DNA of 64,000 bases. Origin: Saccharococcus thermophilus. GTDB taxonomy: Bacteria; Bacillota; Bacilli; Bacillales; Anoxybacillaceae. This document shows positions 45,393 through 53,458 of this stretch, in pieces (position 1 is the stretch's first letter; the number at the start of each line of letters is the position of its first letter). Below the pieces are notes generated by a model, which was given only the letters and a program-made list of their open reading frames with translations, ran no database searches and was not told where the DNA came from. The translations under genes were made by a program, and so were the position numbers. Location of the stretch: positions 1,736,001 through 1,800,000 of the forward strand of contig NZ_JAASRS010000001.1 of the NCBI RefSeq assembly GCF_011761475.1. The letters are read 5' to 3'.

Positions 45393-46653
45393 TGCTGTCA
45401 CCTATTTGGTCAAGATTCATTGTGTCTTGTTCTTCTTTAAGTTTCTGAATAGATGCTGCAGGGTTTGTTACACGAGGAAGCCAACTAATTAATTCCTCAT
45501 GCGGAAGTAAACCGTATAGCTCTTTAACCATATCTGCAATCATTTTCTCATCAACTGGAATATTTCTGGAAAAACTTATGCTAATGTCTCTCCAATCATA
45601 CTCTTTATTTTTAGCTAACTTGAGCCATTCACAGAAGAATTTCAAGCGTTTCTTTAAGACTTTCTCAAAGATGGATTCTTTAATTGCTGAGATATTTTCT
45701 AATTCCTGTAATTTTAGACGAATAGAAATTCCGCTGGTATTGCTTTGGAAATTTTCATTTAGATTTACTTGATTTGTTTGAATGTAAATTTCATCTTGCC
45801 AATCTTTCAACATATCTTTGACAAAAGCACCATTGATATCTTTTGTTGCCCAATACACTTTCGAACCTTGTGGAACTAAAAGGATTCCATTTTCCTTCAT
45901 CTTTTGTGCTTCTTCAAAAGATAAATCTGCATTTTCAATCACTAAATATGCTTGTCGATGGTCAATGATTTCGTTTCCGGCTGTACTGTGAATTTTGTTG
46001 TACATATCAACGATTCGAATAATATCTTCAAATGCAGATTTCTTTAAATCATTGTTTGGTACCTCAATTACCGGACAGCGTGAAAAGAAGTGGTTTTTCT
46101 GTTCAATAAGTGTTAGTTTATTTCCATCTTTCGTATAATGGGAATAATGCACATCGTCCCAAACATCTACATATTCAGCATCATCATATTCCACTTTGTA
46201 ATGACGTACCGCAACAGAAACATTTCGGTCAACACTTCCATCATGTAAAACAATCATTTCAAGAGGAGAGAAGTGTGTACACTGGAATTCTCCATCCGTA
46301 TTGATATATGCCACCTCATACGCTACACCGAAGATTTCTGTTTGTTGCTTTAAATTAATATTATGTTCTTTTTCCCAGTGACTAAAATAATAATCAATCA
46401 TATCAAGAAATTCTTTATTACCTGACTTAGAGGAATAGTTCACAGGCTTTCCTAATAGGTATCCTGTATAGTTTTGCACTGTCTTTCTGCAATAGTTGAA
46501 GTATGCCCGTTCATCGGCTCGTGTTTCATCAACTTTAGGCTTTTCATAAAGTATTTTGTGATTTCCTTCGTAATAGTCCAAGAGTTTTTGGTATTTTGGA
46601 CGTTGTAGGTTTAACTCTTGAAGTAATTTAAGTATTAGTTCATCTTTTACCAC
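45385..46653 (-). CDS. Portal protein (SPP1 gp6-like)
   Basis: A 422-residue portal: YYEGNHKILYEKPKVDETR at the start, NYCRKTVQNYTGYLLGKPVNY in the wing, long helices in the C-terminal half (SGISIRLKLQELENISAIKE). It forms the 12-mer DNA gate of the head. Located between terL and the MuF gene, the standard order. Confidence 0.94.
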   Translation of the reverse strand: MVKDELILKLLQELNLQRPKYQKLLDYYEGNHKILYEKPKVDETRADERAYFNYCRKTVQNYTGYLLGKPVNYSSKSGNKEFLDMIDYYFSHWEKEHNINLKQQTEIFGVAYEVAYINTDGEFQCTHFSPLEMIVLHDGSVDRNVSVAVRHYKVEYDDAEYVDVWDDVHYSHYTKDGNKLTLIEQKNHFFSRCPVIEVPNNDLKKSAFEDIIRIVDMYNKIHSTAGNEIIDHRQAYLVIENADLSFEEAQKMKENGILLVPQGSKVYWATKDINGAFVKDMLKDWQDEIYIQTNQVNLNENFQSNTSGISIRLKLQELENISAIKESIFEKVLKKRLKFFCEWLKLAKNKEYDWRDISISFSRNIPVDEKMIADMVKELYGLLPHEELISWLPRVTNPAASIQKLKEEQDTMNLDQIGDSNG

Positions 46654-46670
46654 TTTTTCACCTCCTCAAA

Positions 46671-48401
46671 TTAAAAAAGCCATCCTCGTGGGATGGACTT
46701 AATTTCTCTTCGTATTTCAATTTCATCGATTCTGTTAGCAAACTCACTAAGTGCGTCACACGCATCATCGTGAAGACTGAATTGTTGCCCTGAAAATTCC
46801 ATGACTTGTGAAAGAAAATCTTTTTCTACTCTTTCTTCACAAAAAATAATTCGCCCATTATTTACATCTGAAACAATAGTTGAAATTTTATCATCTTTAT
46901 TTTTCCGCTGCATTTCATTAATAAATGTGATATTTCTTTTTCTTAATGAACCATCTTTTTCGATTTCTTGTTGAATCCGTTCAACATCTAAACCATTATA
47001 TGTATTTTTTTCGATAAAGACGTGAGTGATATCCTCAAATTCCTTCAAAAGATTAATGACATGTTTTATGTAATCCTCAAACTCATCAAATTTTCTCAGT
47101 TGTCCTTTTCGAACATATTTAAATCCATTATCAGCAAGTGATCCGACAACAAAAGCAAAATAATCTGAACGTCTTTTATCTTTATTTTTTACTCCTGCTG
47201 TATCTATAGCCATCATTGTTTTTATAAAGTTGTGGTTTTCAATTTCCTCTTTTGGTTGAGTTCTATTTGAATGAAACCATTTGTCACCAATATTTTCGAT
47301 ATTACACATGAGTTCCTGCATGAATGCTAAACGTTTATTAAAATATTTTATTGCCAGTTTGCAACAATCGTACTTTTCCCATATCGTCGGGAATTTCATG
47401 TGTTCTATATTGGCTAAATAATATTGTTTTGCATCCTCAGTCGGATCATCTCTTGTATCATCAAATAAAATCCGTTTAAATTCTTGCCAATACTCATTGT
47501 TCTTGAAATACTCATCAACATCAAAGTTCACTACACTACGATGAAATACTTTATATTCAGGATTTTTTCTAATTTGATCTATAAAATCTCCTCGCGCTAA
47601 AGGGGTACCTAACACAATAAACTTGGTCGCTTGCTTAATGATTTTACCATCACGAATGACAGCTTCATCTCCACCTTCTTCAATCTCTTTAAGCCATTTT
47701 TGATACTTTTTCTGTTTGCTTTCGTCAGATAAAATATCTTGCTCGGAAATGTAGTCATCTGCTATATAGCACGTAGGTCTGAAAATTCCTTTTTTACTAA
47801 TATAGGATGCTCCCCGAACACTCGAACCGGATGAATAAGCTTGAATCTTCGTATCATTGTCTAATTCCAATTCAAGTTTATTGACTGTTCGCTTGTTTGG
47901 ATTGACCAAATTTCCAAAAGCATGAACGATGTAAGGATTTTTTAAAGCTTTTTTTGTTTGGTCTACAAAGTTTATAGCATCCAATTCCCTATTGGCTAAC
48001 ACAATTGTATATACACTATAACCATAACAATGCAAAAAGACACTTAGTGCCATATCGATGATGGTTGTCTTCGCACAACCACGAGGTAAAATGAAAACTT
48101 GTTTATCATGTTTATTTTCTATAAACATGGCTTCTAATTCTCGCCATATCTCATAATGAACAGATGCTAAAGGTCTTACTTGATTGTTTGGTTTAGGTAC
48201 AAAGAAGTCTTGAAGAAAATACAAACAAAAAAATTCAATGGAGCGTTTACCTAGAGAATAAGCAAGCCCATTGAATCCGAATAAGTTATTTTTATGTTTT
48301 ATCATTAATTCCTTTGCTTTATCAGAGCCGTAAAATTTGGAAAGGTATTTATAGAGCAATTGACGGTTTTCTTTTGTATTTATGAGGTCAATAGTAATCA
48401 C
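46671..48401 (-). CDS. Terminase large subunit
   Basis: A packaging motor of about 576 residues. The ATPase P-loop is LPRGCAKTT (105-113), Walker B is CYIADDYIS, and the C-terminal nuclease shows MAIDTAG and DDACDALSEF acidic residues. The start is uncertain: GTG at 48401 has a poor site, while the excellent GGAGGTGA would best serve the in-frame ATT at 48392. The frame is also open for 16 codons upstream. TerS is not adjacent: a reversed recombinase gene lies between. Confidence 0.9.
   Translation of the reverse strand: MITIDLINTKENRQLLYKYLSKFYGSDKAKELMIKHKNNLFGFNGLAYSLGKRSIEFFCLYFLQDFFVPKPNNQVRPLASVHYEIWRELEAMFIENKHDKQVFILPRGCAKTTIIDMALSVFLHCYGYSVYTIVLANRELDAINFVDQTKKALKNPYIVHAFGNLVNPNKRTVNKLELELDNDTKIQAYSSGSSVRGASYISKKGIFRPTCYIADDYISEQDILSDESKQKKYQKWLKEIEEGGDEAVIRDGKIIKQATKFIVLGTPLARGDFIDQIRKNPEYKVFHRSVVNFDVDEYFKNNEYWQEFKRILFDDTRDDPTEDAKQYYLANIEHMKFPTIWEKYDCCKLAIKYFNKRLAFMQELMCNIENIGDKWFHSNRTQPKEEIENHNFIKTMMAIDTAGVKNKDKRRSDYFAFVVGSLADNGFKYVRKGQLRKFDEFEDYIKHVINLLKEFEDITHVFIEKNTYNGLDVERIQQEIEKDGSLRKRNITFINEMQRKNKDDKISTIVSDVNNGRIIFCEERVEKDFLSQVMEFSGQQFSLHDDACDALSEFANRIDEIEIRREIKSIPRGWLF
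46673..46696 (-). terminator. Terminator inside the 3' end of terL
   Basis: CCATCC and GGATGG pair around CACGA (minus strand), then CTTTTTTA overlapping the stop codon. Confidence 0.75.
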
Positions 48402-48430
48402 CTCCGAGACCTGTGAAATTTTATAAAAAA

Positions 48431-48461
48431 TTGTAGAGCCTGCTGCCACCGCCCCTCACAT
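48431..48461. repeat. Motif shared with the 57.9-kb palindrome region
   Basis: TTGTAGAGCCTGC ... CCGCCCCTCACAT, closely similar to 57935-57976 (TTGTAGAACCTGC ... CCCCCTCACAT). It lies at the extreme 5' end of terL. A phage site used at two places (packaging, replication or recombination) is possible. Confidence 0.5.
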
Positions 48462-48509
48462 TTTCAAGACAGAATGGTAGGGGTAGAGTGCCTCAGCCAT
48501 ACAGAAACT

Positions 48510-48537
48510 ACTTCGCATAACTTAACTTATGCGAAAT
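48510..48537. promoter_or_regulatory. dif-like 28-bp recombination site candidate
   Basis: Two 11-bp arms, ACTTCGCATAA and TTATGCGAAAT, inverted with one mismatch around the 6-bp centre CTTAAC. This 11-6-11 geometry is that of Xer/dif sites. It lies 135 bp upstream of the tyrosine recombinase gene. Confidence 0.65.
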
Positions 48538-48548
48538 TAATTATTTAC

Positions 48549-48559
48549 TTATGCGAAGT
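48549..48559. repeat. Third half-site of the recombinase region
   Basis: TTATGCGAAGT, the exact inverse of the left arm of the dif-like site, 11 bp after it. Confidence 0.7.
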
Positions 48560-48638
48560 AAAATGGTAATATATAGTTAAAAGGTTGATATTTTCTTATT
48601 GTATTTTACCAATATTATACATTTATTAAGGAGTCTTA

Positions 48639-48649
48639 ACTTCGCATAA
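48639..48649. repeat. Fourth half-site, next to the recombinase ribosome site
   Basis: ACTTCGCATAA, an exact copy of the left arm, 10 bp before AAAGGAGGAAG. Binding here could repress the recombinase gene. Confidence 0.7.
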
Positions 48650-48671
48650 CTAAAATAAAGGAGGAAGTACC

Positions 48672-49556
48672 ATGAATATCCAAGAGCAAAACTCACAGTT
48701 GATTGACGATTTTATTTTTCAACTCAAAAAAGCAGAGAACACAAAAGCAAGTTACAAACGTGATCTTGAGTTATTCAATCGTTACTTATCAAAGACAAAC
48801 ATTTCAATTAATGAATTAAACAACAATACTGTTCAAATGTTTATTGATGCTTTAGAACAAGGTTCAATTAGAAATAAAGATGGCAAAAAATATAGTCCTT
48901 CTACAATCAATCGTATTTATGCAGCAATCCGCACTTTCTGTAATTACACAAATCAACATGATGCAGTTAAAGATATTGATATTAATCAAACGGAACACAT
49001 TTCAAAATTATCGCCAAAATCAATTGAAACAGATGAAATTGAAACTATTCGTTTACGAATATCAAATAGCCGAAAGCCATCTGCTCAACGTGATTTAGCT
49101 ATATTTGATATGCTTTATTTGACTGGTGTCCGTGTGAGTGAATTGGTTAACCTTACAAAAGACGATCTTGAATATGACGAAATCGAAAAAGTTTATAGAG
49201 TTCATGTTCGTGATTCAAAAAATAAAAAGGCACGTTCCATTCCAATACAAAAAGATAAATTCAAATACATTAAACGTTATTTAGATTCAAGACGTGATAA
49301 TGTCCCGTATGTATTCATTTCTCAAAGACAAAAGCAATTAACAACACGCTCTATTCAAATGATGCTGAAGGAATATGGAATAACACCGCATATGCTTCGC
49401 CATACATTCTGTACTCGTTTAGCACGTTCTAACCAATACGATTTATCTATGATCGCTTCACTTGCTGGTCATTCAATCACTGTTGCTCAACGCTACACAA
49501 CACCAACTGAAAAACAAAAAGCGGAAGCAATTGCAAAAGCCTTCTCATTAGATTAA
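48672..49556 (+). CDS. Tyrosine recombinase (XerC/D-like integrase)
   Basis: A 294-residue recombinase with an N-terminal SAM-like core-binding domain (TKASYKRDLELFNRYLS) and a C-terminal catalytic domain. The catalytic set is Arg154 (LTGVRVSEL), His240 and Arg243 (HMLRHTF), His267 (LAGHSI) and Tyr275 (AQRYTTP). It lacks the extra arm-binding domain of lambda-type integrases, so it looks Xer-like. It is transcribed against its neighbours, between terS and terL, with the dif-like site upstream and its own terminator. Confidence 0.92.
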   Translation: MNIQEQNSQLIDDFIFQLKKAENTKASYKRDLELFNRYLSKTNISINELNNNTVQMFIDALEQGSIRNKDGKKYSPSTINRIYAAIRTFCNYTNQHDAVKDIDINQTEHISKLSPKSIETDEIETIRLRISNSRKPSAQRDLAIFDMLYLTGVRVSELVNLTKDDLEYDEIEKVYRVHVRDSKNKKARSIPIQKDKFKYIKRYLDSRRDNVPYVFISQRQKQLTTRSIQMMLKEYGITPHMLRHTFCTRLARSNQYDLSMIASLAGHSITVAQRYTTPTEKQKAEAIAKAFSLD

Positions 49557-49571
49557 TGTGAGAAGGTTTTT
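49541..49571 (+). terminator. Terminator of the recombinase gene
   Basis: CCTTCTCA pairs with TGAGAAGG around a 10-nt loop, followed by TTTTT. It overlaps the last codons of the gene. Confidence 0.83.
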
Positions 49572-49572
49572 C

Positions 49573-49992
49573 TTATTCCTCTAATTCGCTATCCCATTCT
49601 TCAAACTCAGCCTCTAATACATCTCTATCCACTTCTTGTTCTTGCTTCATTGCTGCCTCAATTGAATGTTTACTTACTGGTTTTCCTAATCCACGATCAA
49701 TGATGTACTGTAAAACCTGTGCTTTTACACGACTGTTGTTTGTCGTTTCAGCAAGTTCCCATAATTTTGTTACTGCATCTTCTAACTTGCTATCAATAAT
49801 TTTTTCAACGAGGACTTTTCTTTGCTGTATTCGCCTGTCAAGCTCAGCCTTAAATTCAGGATCATCTAGCCAATTATATATTGCTTGCCTCGACACTCCT
49901 ACTTTTTTCGCAATTTCCGTTTTCGGCAACTCTCCATCAACCAATAATTGAATCGCTAATAATTTTCTATCGTCTAAAATTTCTCTATTCAT
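49573..49992 (-). CDS. Terminase small subunit
   Basis: A 139-residue protein: N-terminal helix-turn-helix (LPKTEIAKKVGVSRQAIYNWLDD), central helices (DSKLEDAVTKLWELAETTNN), acidic C-terminus (EFEEWDSELEE). This is the TerS layout for recognising phage DNA and handing it to TerL. Unusually, it is separated from terL by the reversed recombinase gene. Confidence 0.87.
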   Translation of the reverse strand: MNREILDDRKLLAIQLLVDGELPKTEIAKKVGVSRQAIYNWLDDPEFKAELDRRIQQRKVLVEKIIDSKLEDAVTKLWELAETTNNSRVKAQVLQYIIDRGLGKPVSKHSIEAAMKQEQEVDRDVLEAEFEEWDSELEE

Positions 49993-50054
49993 ATGTCAAG
50001 CTCACCACCTTTACACTTAACATTTTATTTAACAAGTTGTCTGTATGTTTACAC

Positions 50055-50381
50055 TCACTCAATCCCAACTACCTTCTTCACATCCTTAATCACCTTCTCA
50101 GCTCCCCTCTTAGCAATCTCATATTCCCTCGCCAACTCTTCACACTTCCTTTTATCATTTCTATATATTCTCATATACCATCGAAGCATGAACATTCGAT
50201 CAGTCCACTTATTAACCGCAGGCGTATCAATCTTCACAGTATGTTTGTGTTTACATCTAACGCATTCATAGTACCGATGATACACAGGATCACCATAATA
50301 AAAACCAACCATATCCTTCTTAATTTTCTTTACCTTAAACGTTGTAGGGCATCGTTCACATTCAACAAATTTGAATGCCAT
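50055..50381 (-). CDS. Zinc-ribbon-like phage protein
   Basis: A 108-residue protein with two Cys pairs (VECERCPT and YECVRCKH) likely to hold one zinc, then a basic helical part (RWYMRIYRNDKRKCEELARE). No known family recognised. Its place just before terS and the nucleic-acid-binding look suggest a regulatory or packaging accessory, but that is speculation. Confidence 0.6.
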   Translation of the reverse strand: MAFKFVECERCPTTFKVKKIKKDMVGFYYGDPVYHRYYECVRCKHKHTVKIDTPAVNKWTDRMFMLRWYMRIYRNDKRKCEELAREYEIAKRGAEKVIKDVKKVVGIE

Positions 50382-50441
50382 TCATTTGTCACCAGCCACA
50401 TATTATATAAACATATAACAATTTACTTATATAATAAAAAA

Positions 50442-50645
50442 TTAATCACCTAACTCATCCTCACTAATCCACTTTACTTCTGTATCTTCAGGAATCATTA
50501 TTACCCCTTCGTTCATCATCCTTTTCAAACATTCCTCATCTAAATTATCCTTCACAATAAAAATCGATGCATTTTTAGGCACTTCCACAATTTCATCATC
50601 TTTAATATAAGTAATCTGCTCTTGTCTTTCATCATGCAATTTCAT
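50442..50645 (-). CDS. Small acidic protein, unknown
   Basis: 67 residues, MKLHDERQEQITYIKDDE..., ending VKWISEDELGD. Overlaps the preceding gene by 14 bp, an operon sign. No family recognised. Confidence 0.55.
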   Translation of the reverse strand: MKLHDERQEQITYIKDDEIVEVPKNASIFIVKDNLDEECLKRMMNEGVIMIPEDTEVKWISEDELGD

Positions 50646-50856
50646 TCATACTCACCCACTCACATTCTTGTCTTGCAATCTCCATCAATTCATTGATGCT
50701 CTTTTCAAAATTTTCTCCGCCAAGCTGCATTGCAAAGTATTTCTTTTTCCCATCCTGTTCAAATGTAGCCACAATCCCAAAATCACCATCCAATCCTTTT
50801 TCCTTTTTCATTTCATCGCTAAAAAACTCAATTCGTTCAATACGAAAATTTTTCAT
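50632..50856 (-). CDS. Small protein, unknown
   Basis: 74 residues with a beta-rich core (GDFGIVATFEQDGKKKYFAM) and a helical end. AGGGATAAG stands before the ATG. Part of the chain of small leftward genes; no family recognised. Confidence 0.55.
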   Translation of the reverse strand: MKNFRIERIEFFSDEMKKEKGLDGDFGIVATFEQDGKKKYFAMQLGGENFEKSINELMEIARQECEWVSMNEIA

Positions 50857-50857
50857 C

Positions 50858-51220
50858 TTATCCCTCCAACGCCTTCAGTTCATTTACCAAATCCAATAAC
50901 CCATCAATCACCATTTTTCTTGCCTCAACATCACGTACAACCTTAACAGCAAAATCATGACTACAACCAAGCTGGTTTTTTATTTTTGTAATCAACTTAT
51001 CCGTGTCTGAACTTTTTTTGTCTAATTTTTCTTTTAAGCGACATTTAAGATACAAATCTTCAAATTCCTCTAAACTTAACCCATTCACAATAAACTCATA
51101 ATTAAATCCCGTTTCCTTCATAATTGTACCAATCATTTTGTTAAAGTCCTTCACCGTTTTCCCTCCAAAGCCTTTAATTATCCATTCACTAAATAATGCA
51201 ATTCTCTTGCCAAAATACAC
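50858..51220 (-). CDS. Small helical protein, unknown
   Basis: 120 residues, mostly helical, with two similar halves (DFNKMIGTIMKETGFNYEFIV and KLITKIKNQLGCSHDFAVKVV) that may be a duplicated motif. Ends 1 bp before the next gene start. No family recognised. Confidence 0.55.
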   Translation of the reverse strand: MYFGKRIALFSEWIIKGFGGKTVKDFNKMIGTIMKETGFNYEFIVNGLSLEEFEDLYLKCRLKEKLDKKSSDTDKLITKIKNQLGCSHDFAVKVVRDVEARKMVIDGLLDLVNELKALEG

Positions 51221-51240
51221 TTCACTTTATTCCCTCCAAA

Positions 51241-51266
51241 TAAAAAAGCACCCCGAAGGATGCTTT
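51241..51266 (-). terminator. Terminator after the DUF4177-like gene
   Basis: GCATCC-TTCG-GGGTGC stem then TTTTTTA on the minus strand. Confidence 0.8.
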
Positions 51267-51276
51267 AACTACAATC

Positions 51277-51492
51277 TTATTCTTCCTGTTCATCTTCATC
51301 ATTTTCTTCAATTTCTCTAACAAATATCGCTACATTACAATAAGTACCGTTCTCATCATTTTGAGGCACTAAACTATGAAGTTCCCAACCATCTTCAGAT
51401 TGCTCATGTAGTAATACTTCAAAATCATATTTTGGTGTCTTATCAAGAAGAGATTCAACTTCTATAACTTTATAAACTTTACGTTTACGCAT
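51277..51492 (-). CDS. DUF4177-like small protein
   Basis: 71 residues starting MRKRKVYKVIEVES, with EQSEDGWELHSLVPQ and a strand VAIFVRE. The pattern YKVIEV...GWELHSLV is that of DUF4177 proteins, whose function is unknown. Start chosen with GGGAGG upstream (51492). Acidic tail EENDEDEQEE. Confidence 0.65.
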   Translation of the reverse strand: MRKRKVYKVIEVESLLDKTPKYDFEVLLHEQSEDGWELHSLVPQNDENGTYCNVAIFVREIEENDEDEQEE

Positions 51493-51566
51493 CCTATTCC
51501 CTCCCTTCCGTCTACTCAATTCAACGAAAAGGAAAGGAATTCCTGCAAATCACATAATAAATACGG

Positions 51567-51640
<74 letters not shown>

Positions 51641-51671
51641 AAAAAGAAAAACTGCTTTATTTAAAGTAATT

Positions 51672-51905
51672 TCAATCTTTCTTATTTTCTTCAAGCAAAC
51701 TCAATGTCGGCTCCTCATTTTCTTTAAAGACCTTATAAAGGTATGCAACGATTTCCCTTATACTTTCACATACTTTGCTAACTACCTTCTCCAACTCCTG
51801 TCTTATTTCTTTCCCTTCTTCAGAATCAAGAAATTGTCTGATTTTTTCTGTATCTCCAGTTTCAACAACAGTTTTTAATTTATCAAGCAATTGCATCTTG
51901 TTCAT
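51672..51905 (-). CDS. Small helical protein, unknown
   Basis: 77 residues (MNKMQLLDKLKTVVETGDTE...), predicted all-helical, with the pattern KTVVETGDTEKIRQFLDSEEGKE cut at regular heptads. It overlaps the end of the HNH gene by about 20 bp. No family recognised. Confidence 0.55.
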   Translation of the reverse strand: MNKMQLLDKLKTVVETGDTEKIRQFLDSEEGKEIRQELEKVVSKVCESIREIVAYLYKVFKENEEPTLSLLEENKKD

Positions 51906-52332
51906 CATTGTTTTGTTGTTCCTCCTTCTTCATTCGTTCGTATTGTTTCTGACAGCTTTTATTACAGAACTTTTTATTTTCATTAACTATGTATTCATCA
52001 CAATTCAGACACTTCTTCACGATATGTCCATCGGTTGCAATCTGCTCAAATATCGGATACAAATCATATCTCCGCATGAAATTATGTATTTTGGTATGCT
52101 GCCCTTTCTCAAGCACCAATAAATTTTCTGGACGATTATCAGCAACATTCATATTCAAATGATGTACTTCTTCATTCGGTCTTAATGACCGTCCTAACAT
52201 CTTCTCAGCAACAATAACATGTTCATAGACATATCCAGCCCATTGACCACGCTTAATCGCTCTCGGATGATTTGGCATGTAAACAAGTATGTATCCATTT
52301 GATTTCTTATCCTTTCGTGTCTTTTGTTTCAT
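51883..52332 (-). CDS. HNH endonuclease with C-terminal zinc finger
   Basis: 149 residues. The HNH part reads YEHVIVAEKMLGR, EVHHLNMNVADNR and PENLLVLEKGQHTKIH. The C-terminal KKCLNCDEY...KKFCNKSCQKQYE gives a Cys4 knuckle for DNA binding. Homing-type HNH enzymes of this form are common in phages. It is free-standing, and no intron was seen near it. Confidence 0.88.
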   Translation of the reverse strand: MKQKTRKDKKSNGYILVYMPNHPRAIKRGQWAGYVYEHVIVAEKMLGRSLRPNEEVHHLNMNVADNRPENLLVLEKGQHTKIHNFMRRYDLYPIFEQIATDGHIVKKCLNCDEYIVNENKKFCNKSCQKQYERMKKEEQQNNDEQDAIA

Positions 52333-52355
52333 TCACTTCAACTCCTACAAAATAA

Positions 52356-52381
52356 AAAACATCCTTTTTCAGGATGTTTTA
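52356..52381 (-). terminator. Terminator after the 55-residue gene
   Basis: AAACATCC pairs with GGATGTTT, then TTTTA on the minus strand; the stem includes the stop codon at 52379-52381. Confidence 0.85.
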
Positions 52382-52546
52382 ATTCTTCTTAGTACTTTTT
52401 CGACCTTCTCCAGTAATCAAAACTTTATAGAACCATTGTTCTAATTTTTTCTTTAATTCTTCTGCTTCTTTTTCATCGATTTCAACATATTTAAATGTTA
52501 CTTTAAAATCTTCAGGTCTCTGTCTTCTTCTCGGTTTCTTCTCCAT
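52379..52546 (-). CDS. Small basic protein, unknown (55 residues)
   Basis: MEKKPRRRQRPEDFKVTFKY followed by a charged helix and a Lys-rich end. GGAGATT precedes the ATG. Ends in a strong terminator. It shares with the next gene upstream the plan basic head, one beta strand (VTFKY / VKVNITA), then an acidic helix, so the two may be related. Confidence 0.6.
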   Translation of the reverse strand: MEKKPRRRQRPEDFKVTFKYVEIDEKEAEELKKKLEQWFYKVLITGEGRKSTKKN

Positions 52547-52548
52547 TT

Positions 52549-52743
52549 TTAATCTCCTTGTGTTTCGTTATTTGCATTACTTAAATTCTTTTGTTTTCGT
52601 TTCTCTTCTAATTCTTTTTCGATGTTATAAATTATTATCTGTTTAACCACTTCTATGAAACGCTCATATCGTTCTTTGCTTGTTGCAGTTATATTTACTT
52701 TTACTTCACCAATATATGGCACATTCTTTGGTTTTCTTCCCAT
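52549..52743 (-). CDS. Small basic protein, unknown (64 residues)
   Basis: MGRKPKNVPYIGEVKVNITA..., then helix RYERFIEVVKQIIIYNIEKE. The ATG at 52743 has AGAGGGA upstream. Strand-helix with a basic head, reminiscent of small DNA-binding or ribbon-helix proteins; no family recognised. Confidence 0.6.
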   Translation of the reverse strand: MGRKPKNVPYIGEVKVNITATSKERYERFIEVVKQIIIYNIEKELEEKRKQKNLSNANNETQGD

Positions 52744-52833
52744 ATTGATCCCTCTTTCATCCTGTTTAACCCACTTTAATGTACAAAAAACAAAAGAGGG
52801 GATCAATCATTGATTCTTTACAGAAAAGTAAAA

Positions 52834-52856
52834 AAGCTACATTTCTAAATGTCGCT
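52834..52856 (-). terminator. Terminator after the zinc-ribbon gene
   Basis: GCGACATTT and AATGTAGC pair around AGA with one mismatch, then TTTTTTAC on the minus strand. Confidence 0.8.
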
Positions 52857-52982
52857 TTCATCATCATATTTCGGCTCCCAATCATCAAACACGCACTTCC
52901 CACATTCCATTTGTCCAGCTTCTTCATATAGAATTCTTAATCCGCATTTCGTACAACGAAAATAATCAGGAATCTGTATCAT
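52845..52982 (-). CDS. Small zinc-ribbon protein (45 residues)
   Basis: MIQIPDYFRCTKCGLRILYE..., with a second pair MECGKC. Four cysteines in two CxxC knuckles show a zinc ribbon. Its ATG overlaps the stop of the gene before it (TGATG), so the two are coupled. Acidic C-terminus. Role unknown. Confidence 0.68.
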   Translation of the reverse strand: MIQIPDYFRCTKCGLRILYEEAGQMECGKCVFDDWEPKYDDESDI

Positions 52983-53458
52983 CACATCACCTTTTCCCAT
53001 TCAATTCGAATTTCCCCATCTTCAATCATTTTCTTTGCCACAAATTGATAAAACCCATCATCAAACGGCACATCATCCTCATCACATCTGAGAACATATT
53101 CAATATACGCTTTTGAATATTCGGGATAACCAACAAAATAGTTCTCCACATTCATCTTGAAAATTCGGTCTGCAAATAGCAAAGCTTCTGTTTCTGTATC
53201 AAAATGCTTTCGAAAATCTGGATTCCATTCATGTGTTTCTTTATCCCAAAAATAGATATCGTTCATGTAGAAAAATCGCTCTAAAAAATCGCCCCAAGCT
53301 GTCAAGGCGTTTACAAATTCACGAAACTTTTCATTCTGTGCAATCCTCACAGCCATTTCATTTTCTATAAATCCCTCAACATCTGTTTCTGAATACGGTA
53401 CAAACACATATTCACCATTAACAATAAATACATGGTGTTCAGGAGGAGCAACGATCAC
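52982..53458 (-). CDS. Acidic phage protein, unknown (158 residues)
   Basis: Starts MIVAPPEHHVFIVNGEYVFV; rich in Asp, Glu, Tyr and Phe throughout and ends GEIRIEWEKVM. Coupled to both neighbours by short overlaps. Strongly acidic aromatic phage proteins sometimes mimic DNA or block host enzymes, but nothing here proves this. Confidence 0.58.
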   Translation of the reverse strand: MIVAPPEHHVFIVNGEYVFVPYSETDVEGFIENEMAVRIAQNEKFREFVNALTAWGDFLERFFYMNDIYFWDKETHEWNPDFRKHFDTETEALLFADRIFKMNVENYFVGYPEYSKAYIEYVLRCDEDDVPFDDGFYQFVAKKMIEDGEIRIEWEKVM

